A stretch of DNA of 32,180 nucleotides from Micromonospora sp. CPCC 205371 (GTDB taxonomy: Bacteria > Actinomycetota > Actinomycetes > Mycobacteriales > Micromonosporaceae), in contig NZ_JAIBNX010000074.1 of the NCBI RefSeq assembly GCF_026130045.1, forward strand, positions 1 to 32,180. The letters run 5' to 3'. The notes under the pieces are model-generated. The model had not been told where the DNA came from. It saw nothing but the letters and a program-made list of their open reading frames with translations, and ran no database searches. Shown one piece after another: positions 7,560 to 16,624 of this stretch. Each line of letters starts with the position of its first letter. Position 1 is the first letter of the stretch. The translations under genes were made by a program, and so were the position numbers.

Positions 7560-9653
7560 ATGACCAACCCCATCAGCAGGCGGGCGTTCACGCTCGGCCT
7601 CGCGGCGGGCGCCGCCGCGACCGCGCTCCCGTCCAGCGCCGCCCTCGCCTCCGGACCCAAGCCCACCCCCGCCGAGCCGTTCTTCGCCGAGACCACGCTG
7701 TGGGACAACACCGTGGACCCGCTGGCCAGCTATCACGTGCACGCCCTCACCGCGCTGCCCGACGACACCATCCTGGCCTGCACCGAGGGCCGGTACGAGA
7801 ACTGCGACGCCGGCCCGCACGACCTGCTGCTGCGGCGCAGCACCGACCGTGGCGCCACCTGGGCACCGTCACAGACGCTGGTCGCCGCCACCGAGGGCCA
7901 GTGCTGGGCCAACCCCACCTTCGTCGTCGACCGGACCACCCACGAGGTGTTCCTGTTCTACAACCACTGCGTGCGGCTGCCGGAGAATACGAGCTGCTCA
8001 GCCGACTTCAGCACCATGTACGTCATCTCCAGCACCGACGGCGGCGTCACCTGGGGCGCACCGCGCGAGCTCACCGCGCTCTTCGACCACTTCCCCTTCA
8101 ACTGGGCGATGCACGGCCCCGGGCCCGGCCACGGCATCCAGCTCGCCAACGGCCGGCTGCTGCTGACCGTCTCGCACCGGACCATCATCAGCGGCGTACC
8201 CACCAGCGAGCGCAACTACGGCGTCTGCACGCTGTACAGCGACGACCACGGCCGCACCTGGCACGCCGGTGACGCGGTGCCGATGGCCACGGAGTACCCC
8301 ACGGTGGGCGAGGCGCGGCTTGTGGAGCGCGCCGACGGCACCGTGCTGATGAACAGCCGCGCCGGCTCGGGCGCCAACTGGCCGCGCAGCGTCTCGGTCA
8401 GCGCCGACGGCGGCGTGACCTGGTCGGTGCCCCGGACGGACGAGGGCGCCTGGCTGTTCAACGGCGTCGACGCCGGGCTGCTGCGGTTCACCGGGGGCCC
8501 GCGCAGCGGTGACGTCGACCGCGTGCTGCTCAGCCGGCCGGACGCGCCGATGCGGTGGAACATGACCGTCTCGGTCAGCTACGACGAGGGCTACTCCTTC
8601 CGGTACAGCCGGGTGGTCAACCCCGATCGCTCGTTCTACTCCGACCTGGCCCGCCTGTCCGACGGCACGATCGTGCTGCTGTACGGCTGCGACGGCGACC
8701 TCGACGGCACCCCACAGCGGGTCGCCGTCGCCCCGTTCAACCTGGTGTGGGTGACCCCGGGGCGCGGCAGCCGGGCCCCCGGCCCGCCCCTCCGCGAGTA
8801 CACACAGGACCTCGGGCGCCTCGCGCCGCTCGCGCGCCGCTCCGGCGGCACGGTCGCGGTGGTACGCGAGGGCACCGCGCGTCACGGCGCCCGCGCCGCC
8901 TACAGCCCCGGTGCGGTCGGGGACTTCATCGAGTACCCATTCGTCGTCGGCTGGCCCGACGAGTACGAGCTGTGGTTGCGCTTCTTCCGCTCCCCCGACG
9001 GCGGTGTCGTCCGGATCACAGTGGACGGCGAGGAGCCGAAAAACTCCACGATAGACCTCACATCGTGGCGGACCGCCGGGTACGACGTGCTGCGGCTGGA
9101 CCGGACCCGGCTGCGATCGGGCCGGCACACGCTCCGGTTCACGCTCGCCGGCCCTGGTCGCGGTGGCGGCACGGCCATCTCGGTCGACGAGCTGAGCCTG
9201 GTGCGGGCGTCCGCCCCGGCGGACGTGCGCGACGACGTGACCGTCGACAATGGAGAGTTGGGCTTCCAGGTGGTGTCCGGCTCGTGGCCGAGCAGCCGCG
9301 GCGTTCCGGGGTATTACGGCTTCAACTACCTCTCGCACGGGGCGGGCACCGGCGCCAGCGCGGTGAGCTGGCGTCCGGCCCTGCCCGGCGACGGCCGGTA
9401 CGAGGTGCTGGTCTCGTACTCGGCGGGTACCAACCGGGCCACCAACGCCACCTACACGGTGCACCACGACGGCGGCAGCACGCCGGTCACGGTCAACCAG
9501 CAGGTGGCCGGGGCAGCCGAACCGCGCGGCGGCGAGTGGGCCTCGCTGGGCGCGTTCCCGTTCCGCGGCGGCATCGACGGGTACGTGGTACTGACCGACG
9601 CCGCGGACAAGACCGTCATCGCCGACGCCGTGCGCTTCCGGCGGGTCTCTTGA
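7560..9653 (+). CDS. Secreted exo-alpha-sialidase-like glycosidase (GH33 type) with C-terminal accessory domains
   Basis: A 697-residue exported enzyme. A twin-arginine signal (SRRAFTLGL, residues 6-14) precedes an Ala-rich stretch. A six-bladed propeller is marked by Asp-boxes at about 94 (STDRGATW), 158 (STDGGVTW), 227 (SDDHGRTW), 281 (SADGGVTW) and a degenerate one at 340. Candidate catalytic residues fit GH33: arginines 78 (EGR), 267 (NSR) and 332, Asp83, Glu251 (GEAR) and Tyr360 (FYSDL). A beta-sandwich region at about 430-560 resembles a carbohydrate-binding module, and the last ~130 residues resemble the golvesin/xanthan-lyase C-terminal domain (ending VIADAVRFRRV). GH33 removes terminal sialic or other ulosonic acids; which one is undetermined. 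AGGAG precedes the ATG; the stop overlaps the next ATG by one base. Confidence 0.9.
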   Translation: MTNPISRRAFTLGLAAGAAATALPSSAALASGPKPTPAEPFFAETTLWDNTVDPLASYHVHALTALPDDTILACTEGRYENCDAGPHDLLLRRSTDRGATWAPSQTLVAATEGQCWANPTFVVDRTTHEVFLFYNHCVRLPENTSCSADFSTMYVISSTDGGVTWGAPRELTALFDHFPFNWAMHGPGPGHGIQLANGRLLLTVSHRTIISGVPTSERNYGVCTLYSDDHGRTWHAGDAVPMATEYPTVGEARLVERADGTVLMNSRAGSGANWPRSVSVSADGGVTWSVPRTDEGAWLFNGVDAGLLRFTGGPRSGDVDRVLLSRPDAPMRWNMTVSVSYDEGYSFRYSRVVNPDRSFYSDLARLSDGTIVLLYGCDGDLDGTPQRVAVAPFNLVWVTPGRGSRAPGPPLREYTQDLGRLAPLARRSGGTVAVVREGTARHGARAAYSPGAVGDFIEYPFVVGWPDEYELWLRFFRSPDGGVVRITVDGEEPKNSTIDLTSWRTAGYDVLRLDRTRLRSGRHTLRFTLAGPGRGGGTAISVDELSLVRASAPADVRDDVTVDNGELGFQVVSGSWPSSRGVPGYYGFNYLSHGAGTGASAVSWRPALPGDGRYEVLVSYSAGTNRATNATYTVHHDGGSTPVTVNQQVAGAAEPRGGEWASLGAFPFRGGIDGYVVLTDAADKTVIADAVRFRRVS

Positions 9654-11434
9654 TGGCTCCCGTCGTTCCCCGTCCGGAGGCCGCGGTCACCCTCCGCCCA
9701 CTCTCCGCCACCCGTGTCACCGGTGGTCTGTGGGCGGAGCGGATGGCCGGCAACCGGGCCGCCATCCCGGTCGTGTACGAACGGCTCGTCGCGGCCGGGC
9801 ACATCCGCAACCTGCGTATCGCGGCGGGCGCAGAATCCGGCACCGTCGAGGGAGCCGCGTTCCGGGACTCCGACGTCTACAAGTGGCTGGAGGCGGTCGC
9901 CTGGGACGGCTCCGGCCACCCCGAGGCGCCGGCTTTGACGCGCGTCATCGGCGCCGCCCAGCGCGACGACGGCTATCTGAACTCGGTCATCCAGGTCAGC
10001 GGTGAGCAGCCGTACACGCGGCTGTGGAGCAGTCACGAGCACTACGCCGCCGGGCACCTGTTTCAGGCGGCGGTAGCGGCGGCACGGGCGAGCGGCGACG
10101 GGGGACTCCTGGACGTCGCGACCCGGCTGGCCGACCACCTCGCCGCCACGTTCGGGCCGCACGCCCGCACCGAATTGGACGGGCACCCGCTGGTCGAGAT
10201 GGGCCTGGTCGAGCTGTACCGCCAGACCGGCACACCGTCCTACCTGGAGCTTGCCCGGCACTTCGTCGACACCCGCGGGTACGGGCGGGCCACCAAGCCG
10301 GGCTTCGACCCGTCGCACTACGGCGACCCCGCCCACTACACCGACGCGCAGCCGGTACGCGAGGCCGAAACCCTGTCGGGGCACGCGGTCCGTGCGGTGT
10401 ACTTCGCCGCTGGCGCCACCGACGTAGCCATCGAGACCGGTGACGCGGAATTGCTGGCCGCGGTGCGCCGGCAGTTCGACGCGGTACGCCGGCAGAAGCA
10501 GCACGTCACCGGTGGCGTCGGGTCGCGGTGGGACGGCGAGGCGTTCGGCGAGCCGTACGAGCTGCCGCCCGACCGCGCGTACGCCGAGACGTGCGCCGCG
10601 ATCGGCATGCTCCAGTGGGCGTGGCGACTGCAGCTGGCCACCGGCGAGGCCCAGTACGCCGACCAGGTCGAGCTGCTGCTGTACAACGCGGTGCTTCCCG
10701 CGGTGTCCTTGACCGGCACGGAGTTCTTCTACGTCAACACGCTGCACCGGCGCACCGGCGCCCGCGGCGACCTTCAGCGCTCCCCCGCCAACGGCAGGCG
10801 CCCCTGGTTCAACTGCGCCTGCTGCCCGCCCAACGTCCTGCGCACCCTCGCCAGCCTGCCGGCGTACCTGGCCACGGGCACCGGCGACGGGCTCCAGATA
10901 CACCAGTACGCGGCGAGTTCGGTGCGAGCCGGCGAGTTCGCCGTGGAGGTCGACACCGGGTATCCGTGGGACGGCGGTGTCGCGGTGACCGTGCGGGCCG
11001 CGCCGAGCCGCGAGGTGGAGCTGGCCCTGCGGATACCGGCCTGGGCCGAGGGCGCCACGGTGGACGGCAAGCCGGTGCCGGTGGGCGGGTACGCCCGGCT
11101 GCGGCGCGCGTTCCACCCCGGAGACCGCGTCCTGCTGGACCTACCTCTGCACCCAAGGCTGGTCCTGCCCGACGATCGGGTCGACGCCCTGCGCGGCTGC
11201 GTCGCCGTGGCGCGCGGCCCGCTGGTGTACGCGATCGAGCAGCCCGATCAGCCGCCCGGTGTCATCCTGGAGGACATCCGCTTCGACCCGGCGGCGCCCC
11301 TGGAGGCCGAACACCGGCCGGACCTGCTCGGCGGCGTGACCGTCCTGCGCGCCGCCGGCGTGACGCTCATCCCGTACTTCGCATGGGCCAACCGGGGCCC
11401 ACACGCGATGCGAGTCTGGATACCGAAGGTATAG
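9653..11434 (+). CDS. GH127-family glycoside hydrolase (beta-L-arabinofuranosidase-like)
   Basis: A 593-residue protein of the GH127 (DUF1680) family, known for beta-L-arabinofuranosidases that use a zinc-held cysteine as nucleophile. The metal and catalytic set is intact by comparison with the Bifidobacterium enzyme: Glu296 (GEAF), Glu312 and Cys314 (AETC), Cys390 and Cys391 (NCACCPPN). No signal peptide is seen, so it probably works in the cytosol on imported fragments. ATG 9653 shares a base with the sialidase stop (TGATG). GH127 also includes enzymes acting on other rare pectic sugars, so the exact sugar is open. Confidence 0.92.
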   Translation: MAPVVPRPEAAVTLRPLSATRVTGGLWAERMAGNRAAIPVVYERLVAAGHIRNLRIAAGAESGTVEGAAFRDSDVYKWLEAVAWDGSGHPEAPALTRVIGAAQRDDGYLNSVIQVSGEQPYTRLWSSHEHYAAGHLFQAAVAAARASGDGGLLDVATRLADHLAATFGPHARTELDGHPLVEMGLVELYRQTGTPSYLELARHFVDTRGYGRATKPGFDPSHYGDPAHYTDAQPVREAETLSGHAVRAVYFAAGATDVAIETGDAELLAAVRRQFDAVRRQKQHVTGGVGSRWDGEAFGEPYELPPDRAYAETCAAIGMLQWAWRLQLATGEAQYADQVELLLYNAVLPAVSLTGTEFFYVNTLHRRTGARGDLQRSPANGRRPWFNCACCPPNVLRTLASLPAYLATGTGDGLQIHQYAASSVRAGEFAVEVDTGYPWDGGVAVTVRAAPSREVELALRIPAWAEGATVDGKPVPVGGYARLRRAFHPGDRVLLDLPLHPRLVLPDDRVDALRGCVAVARGPLVYAIEQPDQPPGVILEDIRFDPAAPLEAEHRPDLLGGVTVLRAAGVTLIPYFAWANRGPHAMRVWIPKV

Positions 11435-11437
11435 ATC

Positions 11438-13270
11438 ATGTCTTATGAGGACGCTCAGCGGCGGCTCGCCCGCGGCTGGAACACCTGGGACACGCACAGC
11501 CTGCTGACCCAGGTGCTGCTGCCCGACGGGCTCGCGGTCGCGCTCGGCCTCAAGGAGTACTACCGCGGCAACACGCTGCACCGAGTCCACATCGGACGCC
11601 GCGACCCGGACGCCGAGGACGTCACCCTCGGCCCGCACGCGATCGACGGTTCCTACACCGCCGTCACCGTGCGCTGGCGCGGCGTCGAGATCGTGGTCGA
11701 GACCGCGCACGCCGGCAACGACCTGGTGCTGCTGGCCACCCCGCTGGCGAACCAGGCCCAGCCGGCGACGCTCACCGTCTCGGTTGGCCTGCTGTGGAAC
11801 CGCCCCGGAAGCGTCCGGCGCGACGGGGACGCGATCGCCGCTGAACTGCCCGGCCGCGCCCCGGTCGCCGTGTACGGCACCGCGCCGCGGTACGACGACC
11901 CGTACGTCGACCTGACCGGGCCGTATCTGGCGATGCGGCTCTCCGGGCCGGTCGGCGTGTCCACCGGGCGGCCGCGCGACCTGGCGGAGATCGAGGCGCT
12001 GGTCGCCGCGGCCCGGCTCGCGCCGCCGGAGAGCGCCGACGGGCGGCACCGGGAGCTGGTCCGGGACGCGATCGCCTGGAACACCGTGTATGAGCCGGCG
12101 GGCGAGCGCGTCGTGACCACCGTGAGTCGACTGTGGAACGTCGGCAAGCGCGGCGGGTACGCGCTGTTCTGCTGGGACAACTACTTCAACGCGCTGCTCG
12201 CCGGCGTGTTCAGCGCCGACCTGGCGTACGCCAACGCGGTCGAGATGACCCGGGAGCTGACCCCGGACGGCTTCGTGCCCAACGTGGCACAGGGCACCGG
12301 CCGGCGCACCTACGACGGCTCCCAGCCGCCGGTCGGCGCGATGGCGGCGTGGCAGCTGTACCGCCGCTTCGGCGACCGCTGGTTCCTGGCCGAGGTCTTC
12401 GACGGGCTCCTGACCTGGAACCGCTGGTGGTGGCGGGTACGCCGGCACGGCGACCTGCTGTGCCTCGGCTCGACCGCGTTCACCCCGCAGTGGCCGTCCC
12501 CTCAGGACATCCCCCGCATCGACCAGCACTTCGGCGCCACCTGCGAGAGCGGCTGCGACGACCATCCCGTGTTCGCGGACATCCCGTACGACCCCTCGGT
12601 CGGCCTGCTGATGGCCCATGACGTCGGCCTCAACAGCGAGTACGTGGTGGACTGCGAGGCGCTGGCGGAGATCGCGGGCGTACTGGGAAGGGACGCCGAG
12701 CGGGACGAGCTCCGTGAGCGCGGCGCGGCCGTGGCGGACGCCGTCGAGCGCCGCCTCTGGTCGGAGGAGACCGCCTCGTACCGCAGCCGCCGCCTCGACA
12801 CCGGCGAGTTCACATCGGACATCTCGCCGATGAGCTTCTACCCGTTGCTGGCCGGGCTCGGGGCGGGCGGGCGCGCCCGCCTCATGGTGGAGCGGTACCT
12901 GCGCGACGAGACGTACTTCGGCGGCCAGTGGGCGATACCGTCCACGCCGCGCACGGACGTCGAGTCCGCCTCACGCAGCTACTACTGGCGCGGCCGGGTC
13001 TGGCCACCGATGAACCTCCTGGTGTACCTCGGGCTGCGCCGGCTCGGCCTGGCGGACGAGCGGCGGTGGCTGGCCGAGCGCAGTGGCGAGCTGGCGATGA
13101 AGGAGTGGGGCGAGGCGCGCCACGTACACGAGAACTACTCCGCCAACACGGGCGAGGGCTGCGACAAGGCCAACAGCGAACCGTTCCACTCGTGGGGCGC
13201 CCTGCTCAGCCTGATCCCCCTGATCGAAAACGGTCTGGAACCGTACTTCACCGAGGAAGGAACGCGATGA
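11438..13270 (+). CDS. GH63/MGH1-like glycoside hydrolase
   Basis: A 610-residue predicted (alpha/alpha)6-barrel enzyme of the GH63/mannosylglycerate-hydrolase-like group. Hallmarks are FCWDNYFNALLAG with candidate acid Asp247, the YYWRGRVWPPMNLLVYLGL segment, and HENYSANTGEG with candidate base Glu565. The N-terminal ~200 residues form a beta-rich domain common in this group. No signal peptide is visible, so a cytosolic role on imported sugars is likely. GAAGG lies 8 bases before the ATG, only 3 bases after the GH127 stop. Family activities range over alpha-glucosides and mannosyl compounds; catalytic assignments are by motif only. Confidence 0.85.
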   Translation: MSYEDAQRRLARGWNTWDTHSLLTQVLLPDGLAVALGLKEYYRGNTLHRVHIGRRDPDAEDVTLGPHAIDGSYTAVTVRWRGVEIVVETAHAGNDLVLLATPLANQAQPATLTVSVGLLWNRPGSVRRDGDAIAAELPGRAPVAVYGTAPRYDDPYVDLTGPYLAMRLSGPVGVSTGRPRDLAEIEALVAAARLAPPESADGRHRELVRDAIAWNTVYEPAGERVVTTVSRLWNVGKRGGYALFCWDNYFNALLAGVFSADLAYANAVEMTRELTPDGFVPNVAQGTGRRTYDGSQPPVGAMAAWQLYRRFGDRWFLAEVFDGLLTWNRWWWRVRRHGDLLCLGSTAFTPQWPSPQDIPRIDQHFGATCESGCDDHPVFADIPYDPSVGLLMAHDVGLNSEYVVDCEALAEIAGVLGRDAERDELRERGAAVADAVERRLWSEETASYRSRRLDTGEFTSDISPMSFYPLLAGLGAGGRARLMVERYLRDETYFGGQWAIPSTPRTDVESASRSYYWRGRVWPPMNLLVYLGLRRLGLADERRWLAERSGELAMKEWGEARHVHENYSANTGEGCDKANSEPFHSWGALLSLIPLIENGLEPYFTEEGTR

Positions 13271-14868
13271 ACCGGGCGGATGTGCTCGTCGTGGGTGGCG
13301 GCCTGGGCGGAGTCGCGGCGGCCCTGGCGGCGTTGCGGCGCGGCCGGACGGTGCTGCTCACCGAGGAGACCGACTGGCTGGGCGGTCAGCTCACCACCCA
13401 GGCGGTGCCGCCCGACGAGCACCCGTGGATCGAGCGCTTCGGCTGCACGGCGAGCTACCGGGCGCTGCGCGACGGGGTCCGCGACTACTACCGGCGCTGG
13501 TATCCACTCAGCGAACGGGCCCGGTCGGCGCGGTACCTCAACCCCGGCGAGGGCACGGTCAGCCCGCTGTGCCACGAGCCGCGCGTCGCCGCGGCCGTGA
13601 TCGATGCCATGCTGGCGCCGTGGACGGCCGCGGGGCGGCTGCGGGTCCTCACGCGGTACCGGCCGGTCGGCGCCGAGGTGGACGGCGACCGGGTGCGCGC
13701 GGTGCTCGTCGAAGGGCCGGATGGCGACCGGGTCGAGCTGGCCGCGCCGTACGTGCTGGACGCCACCGAACTGGGCGACCTGCTCGCGCTCACCGGCACC
13801 GAGCACGTCACCGGCTTCGAGTCCCGCGCCGAGACCGGGGAGCCGCACGCCCCCACCGAGGCCCAGCCGGACAACATGCAGGCGTTCTCGTGGTGTTTCG
13901 CCCTGGAGCACCGGGCCGGCGAGGACCACACCATCGACAAGCCGGCCGAGTACGACTTCTGGAGCGGGTTCAGCCCCGAGTTCTGGGGCGGAAAGCTGGT
14001 ATCGCTGACCGCACCCGATCCGCGCACGCTGCGCCGGTACCCGCGCACCTTCGTACCGAACCCGGTGGCCGACAGCGATGTCGTCGCCGACCAGAGTCTC
14101 AGCGCCGGCGACAGCGACCTGTGGGTCTTCCGGCGCATCGTGTCTCGCCGGACCCTCTCCCCCGGGCTGGTCGACAGCGACGTCACGCTGGTCAACTGGC
14201 CGATGATCGACTACTTCCTCGGGCCGCTGATTGGTGTCAGCGACGAGGAGAAGGCAAAGCACCTGGCGTCGTCCCGGCAGCTCAGCCTCAGCATGCTCTA
14301 CTGGCTACAGACCGAGGCGCCCCGGCCCGACGGCGGCACCGGCTGGCCCGGACTGCGCCTGCGCGGCGACGTGCTGGGCACCGCCGACGGCTTCGCCAAG
14401 GCGCCGTACATCCGCGAGTCACGCCGGGTCCGCGCCGAGTACACGGTGGTCGAGCAGGACCTCTCCCTGGAGGTGCGTGGCGAGTACGGCTCTGTCGCCT
14501 ACCCGGACAGCGTGGGCGTCGGCGCGTACCGGATCGACCTGCATCCGTCGACCGGCATGGACACGTACATCGACGTCGGCGCGACGCCGTACCACCTGCC
14601 GCTGGGGGCGCTGCTGCCGGTGCGGATGGAGAACCTGCTGCCGGCCGGGAAGAACATCGGCACCACCCACATCACCAACGGCTGCTACCGCATGCACCCC
14701 ACGGAGTGGAACATCGGCGAGGTGGCCGGTGCGCTGGCCGCGCACTGCCTCGACCGTGGCCTTGCTCCCCGGCAGGTCCGAGCGCAGGAGAGCCGGCTGG
14801 CGGACTTCCGCGCCGGCCTCGTCGCCGACGGTGTCGAGGTGGCGTGGCCCCGGCTGAGCGGTTACTAG
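13267..14868 (+). CDS. FAD-dependent oxidoreductase (FAD_oxidored family)
   Basis: A 533-residue flavoprotein. The Rossmann FAD motif VLVVGGGLGGVAAALAALRR starts at residue 6 and is followed by the acidic end TEETDWLGGQLTTQ, typical of the FAD_oxidored (PF12831-like) family. The C-terminal NIGTTHITNGCYRMHPTEWN region is the second FAD-binding segment. The substrate is unknown; members often sit beside polysaccharide-degrading genes and may oxidise a sugar or sugar acid. ATG overlaps the preceding stop as ATGA with AAGGA upstream, making it the last gene of the four-gene rightward operon. It ends 14 bases before the convergent operon's last gene. Confidence 0.9.
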   Translation: MNRADVLVVGGGLGGVAAALAALRRGRTVLLTEETDWLGGQLTTQAVPPDEHPWIERFGCTASYRALRDGVRDYYRRWYPLSERARSARYLNPGEGTVSPLCHEPRVAAAVIDAMLAPWTAAGRLRVLTRYRPVGAEVDGDRVRAVLVEGPDGDRVELAAPYVLDATELGDLLALTGTEHVTGFESRAETGEPHAPTEAQPDNMQAFSWCFALEHRAGEDHTIDKPAEYDFWSGFSPEFWGGKLVSLTAPDPRTLRRYPRTFVPNPVADSDVVADQSLSAGDSDLWVFRRIVSRRTLSPGLVDSDVTLVNWPMIDYFLGPLIGVSDEEKAKHLASSRQLSLSMLYWLQTEAPRPDGGTGWPGLRLRGDVLGTADGFAKAPYIRESRRVRAEYTVVEQDLSLEVRGEYGSVAYPDSVGVGAYRIDLHPSTGMDTYIDVGATPYHLPLGALLPVRMENLLPAGKNIGTTHITNGCYRMHPTEWNIGEVAGALAAHCLDRGLAPRQVRAQESRLADFRAGLVADGVEVAWPRLSGY

Positions 14869-14882
14869 GGCTCGATCCACCG

Positions 14883-15455
14883 CTACCGGGAGATGCCGAG
14901 GGTCGCGATGAGGTCCTCGTGGAGCTCGAACCAGACCCGGTGACACGAGTCGACCTCGATGCCAGTGATCCACACTGGATGGTCGATCGCCTGGGCCAGC
15001 GCACCGGCGAACCGGGCGTGGTAGCCGGCGAAGCGTGTCAGGTGCGCGGCGAGCCGCCCTTCGAGTAGGCGCAGTGCGTCGGCCACGTCCGCGAGCTGGC
15101 TGTGCACGTCATCGGGGCGGTCGAGCTGCGCCGCGGTGAAGAGGCGAGCCGCCCGCGCGTTGAAGGGCAGGAACTCCTCGTGCACGGCGTCGACGGCGGC
15201 GCGGGCGCCGACACTGTCAAGTTCCTCGCGCAGCTGGGACTCGTTTCGCTGCCGGCCGGTGCCCGTGAGTGACCATCCGGTCAGGTCGGCGAAGGACGAC
15301 TTGGTGACCCAGCCGTGAGCCTGCGCGTCGAGCAGGTACTCATTGGTGTCATGGGTGTCGAGGCCGAACCGGGCCGCGACGGCGCCGGTCTCGGCGTGCC
15401 CTTTGAGCCGCACCCCGTGGAGCACCAGCAGTCCGGTGGGCGACGCGTGGGTCAT
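14883..15455 (-). CDS. Winged-helix transcriptional regulator linked to a PEP-synthase-like gene
   Basis: A 190-residue protein. The N-terminal ~75 residues look like a winged helix (VAARFGLDTHDTNEYLLDAQ, then GWVTKSSFADLTGWSLTGTGR as wing). The remainder is helical and ends VDSCHRVWFELHEDLIATL. I recognise this as a conserved actinobacterial family that travels with PEP/pyruvate-binding proteins, but its regulon is not known to me. ATG overlaps the upstream stop as ATGA, so it is co-translated with the phosphotransfer protein. It may sense or be modified by that partner; this is inference. Confidence 0.75.
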   Translation of the reverse strand: MTHASPTGLLVLHGVRLKGHAETGAVAARFGLDTHDTNEYLLDAQAHGWVTKSSFADLTGWSLTGTGRQRNESQLREELDSVGARAAVDAVHEEFLPFNARAARLFTAAQLDRPDDVHSQLADVADALRLLEGRLAAHLTRFAGYHARFAGALAQAIDHPVWITGIEVDSCHRVWFELHEDLIATLGISR

Positions 15456-16624
15456 CGGGGACGCTCGATTCTTGTGGGCGGTGCGAGTTGCGCGGGCTGG
15501 GCGGCGACGGTGCCGAGCGTGCCGTCGATGGTCACGTCCTCTCCGTCGGGAACGCGGTCCATCGCGGCGGTGGCCCCGACGACCGCCGGGATGCGGTACT
15601 CCCGGGCGACGATCGCCGCGTGGCTGAGGATGCCGCCGGTCTCGGTGACGACGCCGGCGGCGACGCGAAACAACGGCGTCCATGCCGGGTCGGTCGTCCG
15701 GCACACGAGGATGTCGCCGCGCCGGACGCGGGAGAAGTCGTCGACGGTGCGCACCAGGCGCGCCGGTCCGCTCGCACACCCGGGGCTGCTGGGCACGCCC
15801 GTGACCAGTGCCGGGAGGGAAGCCGGTGCGGGCTGACCGGCCGAAGAGGACAGTGTCGTGATGGGCCGCGATTGCAGGAGCCAGACGCGGCCGTCGCGGG
15901 CCGCCCATTCGATGTCCTGGGGGCGGCCGAAGAGGGCCTCGCAGCGCCGGCCGAGAGCGACGATCTCGGTGATCTCGTCGGGTGTCAGGCAGCCGCGCGC
16001 ACGCTCCGGCCCCGGTACGGCGGTGCGGACCGGGGCACCGTCGCCGAGGTCGAGCCGGGTCTGCTTGGTGCCGATGGTCGTCCGGACGGTATCGGCCGGC
16101 GGGGTCACGATGAGCTCGTCCGGCGTGATCAGGCCGGAGACGACGGACTCCCCCAGGCCCCAGGAGGCGTTGATCACCAGCCGGTCCGCGCCACTTCGGG
16201 GATCGCGGGTGAAGAGCACACCCGCGCGGTCGGCCTCGATCAGTTCCTGCACGATCACCGGTGCGCTGGCCTCGCCGTCGAGGTCCAGGTGCATCCGGTA
16301 GGACCGGGCCCTCTGGGTACGCGTCGAGGCGGCGCAGGTCTGGATGGCGGCCAGTACCTCGTCGATGCCTCGGGCGCCGAGTACGGTCGCCAGTTGCCCG
16401 GCGAACGAGGCGGTCTCGGTGTCCTCACCTACGGCGGACGATCGAACCGCGACCGCCCGAGCACGCAGCCCGTGCAGGTGCGCCGCGATCAGCCGGCGAT
16501 CGGTGGCGGGGTCGGTGACGACGAAACCGTCCGGGACCGGGAGGCCGGCCCGCATAAGGGCGGCGAGTGCGGAGGCCTTCCGGCCGCAGGAGCGACCAGC
16601 CTCGGCCAGCGGTACGACGCTCAC
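15452..16624 (-). CDS. Minimal PEP/pyruvate-binding phosphotransferase-like protein
   Basis: A 390-residue protein with two parts of the PEP synthase / rifampin phosphotransferase fold. The N-terminal ATP-grasp domain carries GRKASALAALMRAGLPVPDGF, AVRSSAVGEDTETASFAGQ and the end motif EWAARDGRVWLLQSRPI. The C-terminal swivelling domain carries the phosphohistidine motif GGILSHAAIVARE with His335 and IPAVVG. The large middle or C-terminal substrate domain of full rifampin phosphotransferases and PEP synthases (about 800 residues or more) is absent, so the acceptor must be small, come from another protein, or be lost. GTG at 16622-16624 overlaps the upstream stop as GTGA. Confidence 0.85.
   Translation of the reverse strand: MSVVPLAEAGRSCGRKASALAALMRAGLPVPDGFVVTDPATDRRLIAAHLHGLRARAVAVRSSAVGEDTETASFAGQLATVLGARGIDEVLAAIQTCAASTRTQRARSYRMHLDLDGEASAPVIVQELIEADRAGVLFTRDPRSGADRLVINASWGLGESVVSGLITPDELIVTPPADTVRTTIGTKQTRLDLGDGAPVRTAVPGPERARGCLTPDEITEIVALGRRCEALFGRPQDIEWAARDGRVWLLQSRPITTLSSSAGQPAPASLPALVTGVPSSPGCASGPARLVRTVDDFSRVRRGDILVCRTTDPAWTPLFRVAAGVVTETGGILSHAAIVAREYRIPAVVGATAAMDRVPDGEDVTIDGTLGTVAAQPAQLAPPTRIERPR

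Noticed and set aside
7998-9467. A 489-codon minus-strand frame inside the sialidase gene
   Set aside because: Low-complexity Ala/Gly/Arg translation opposite clear Asp-box coding sequence.
14883-16624. Calling the PEP-like gene a rifampin phosphotransferase
   Set aside because: The drug-binding domain of about 440 residues is absent, so resistance activity is not supported.
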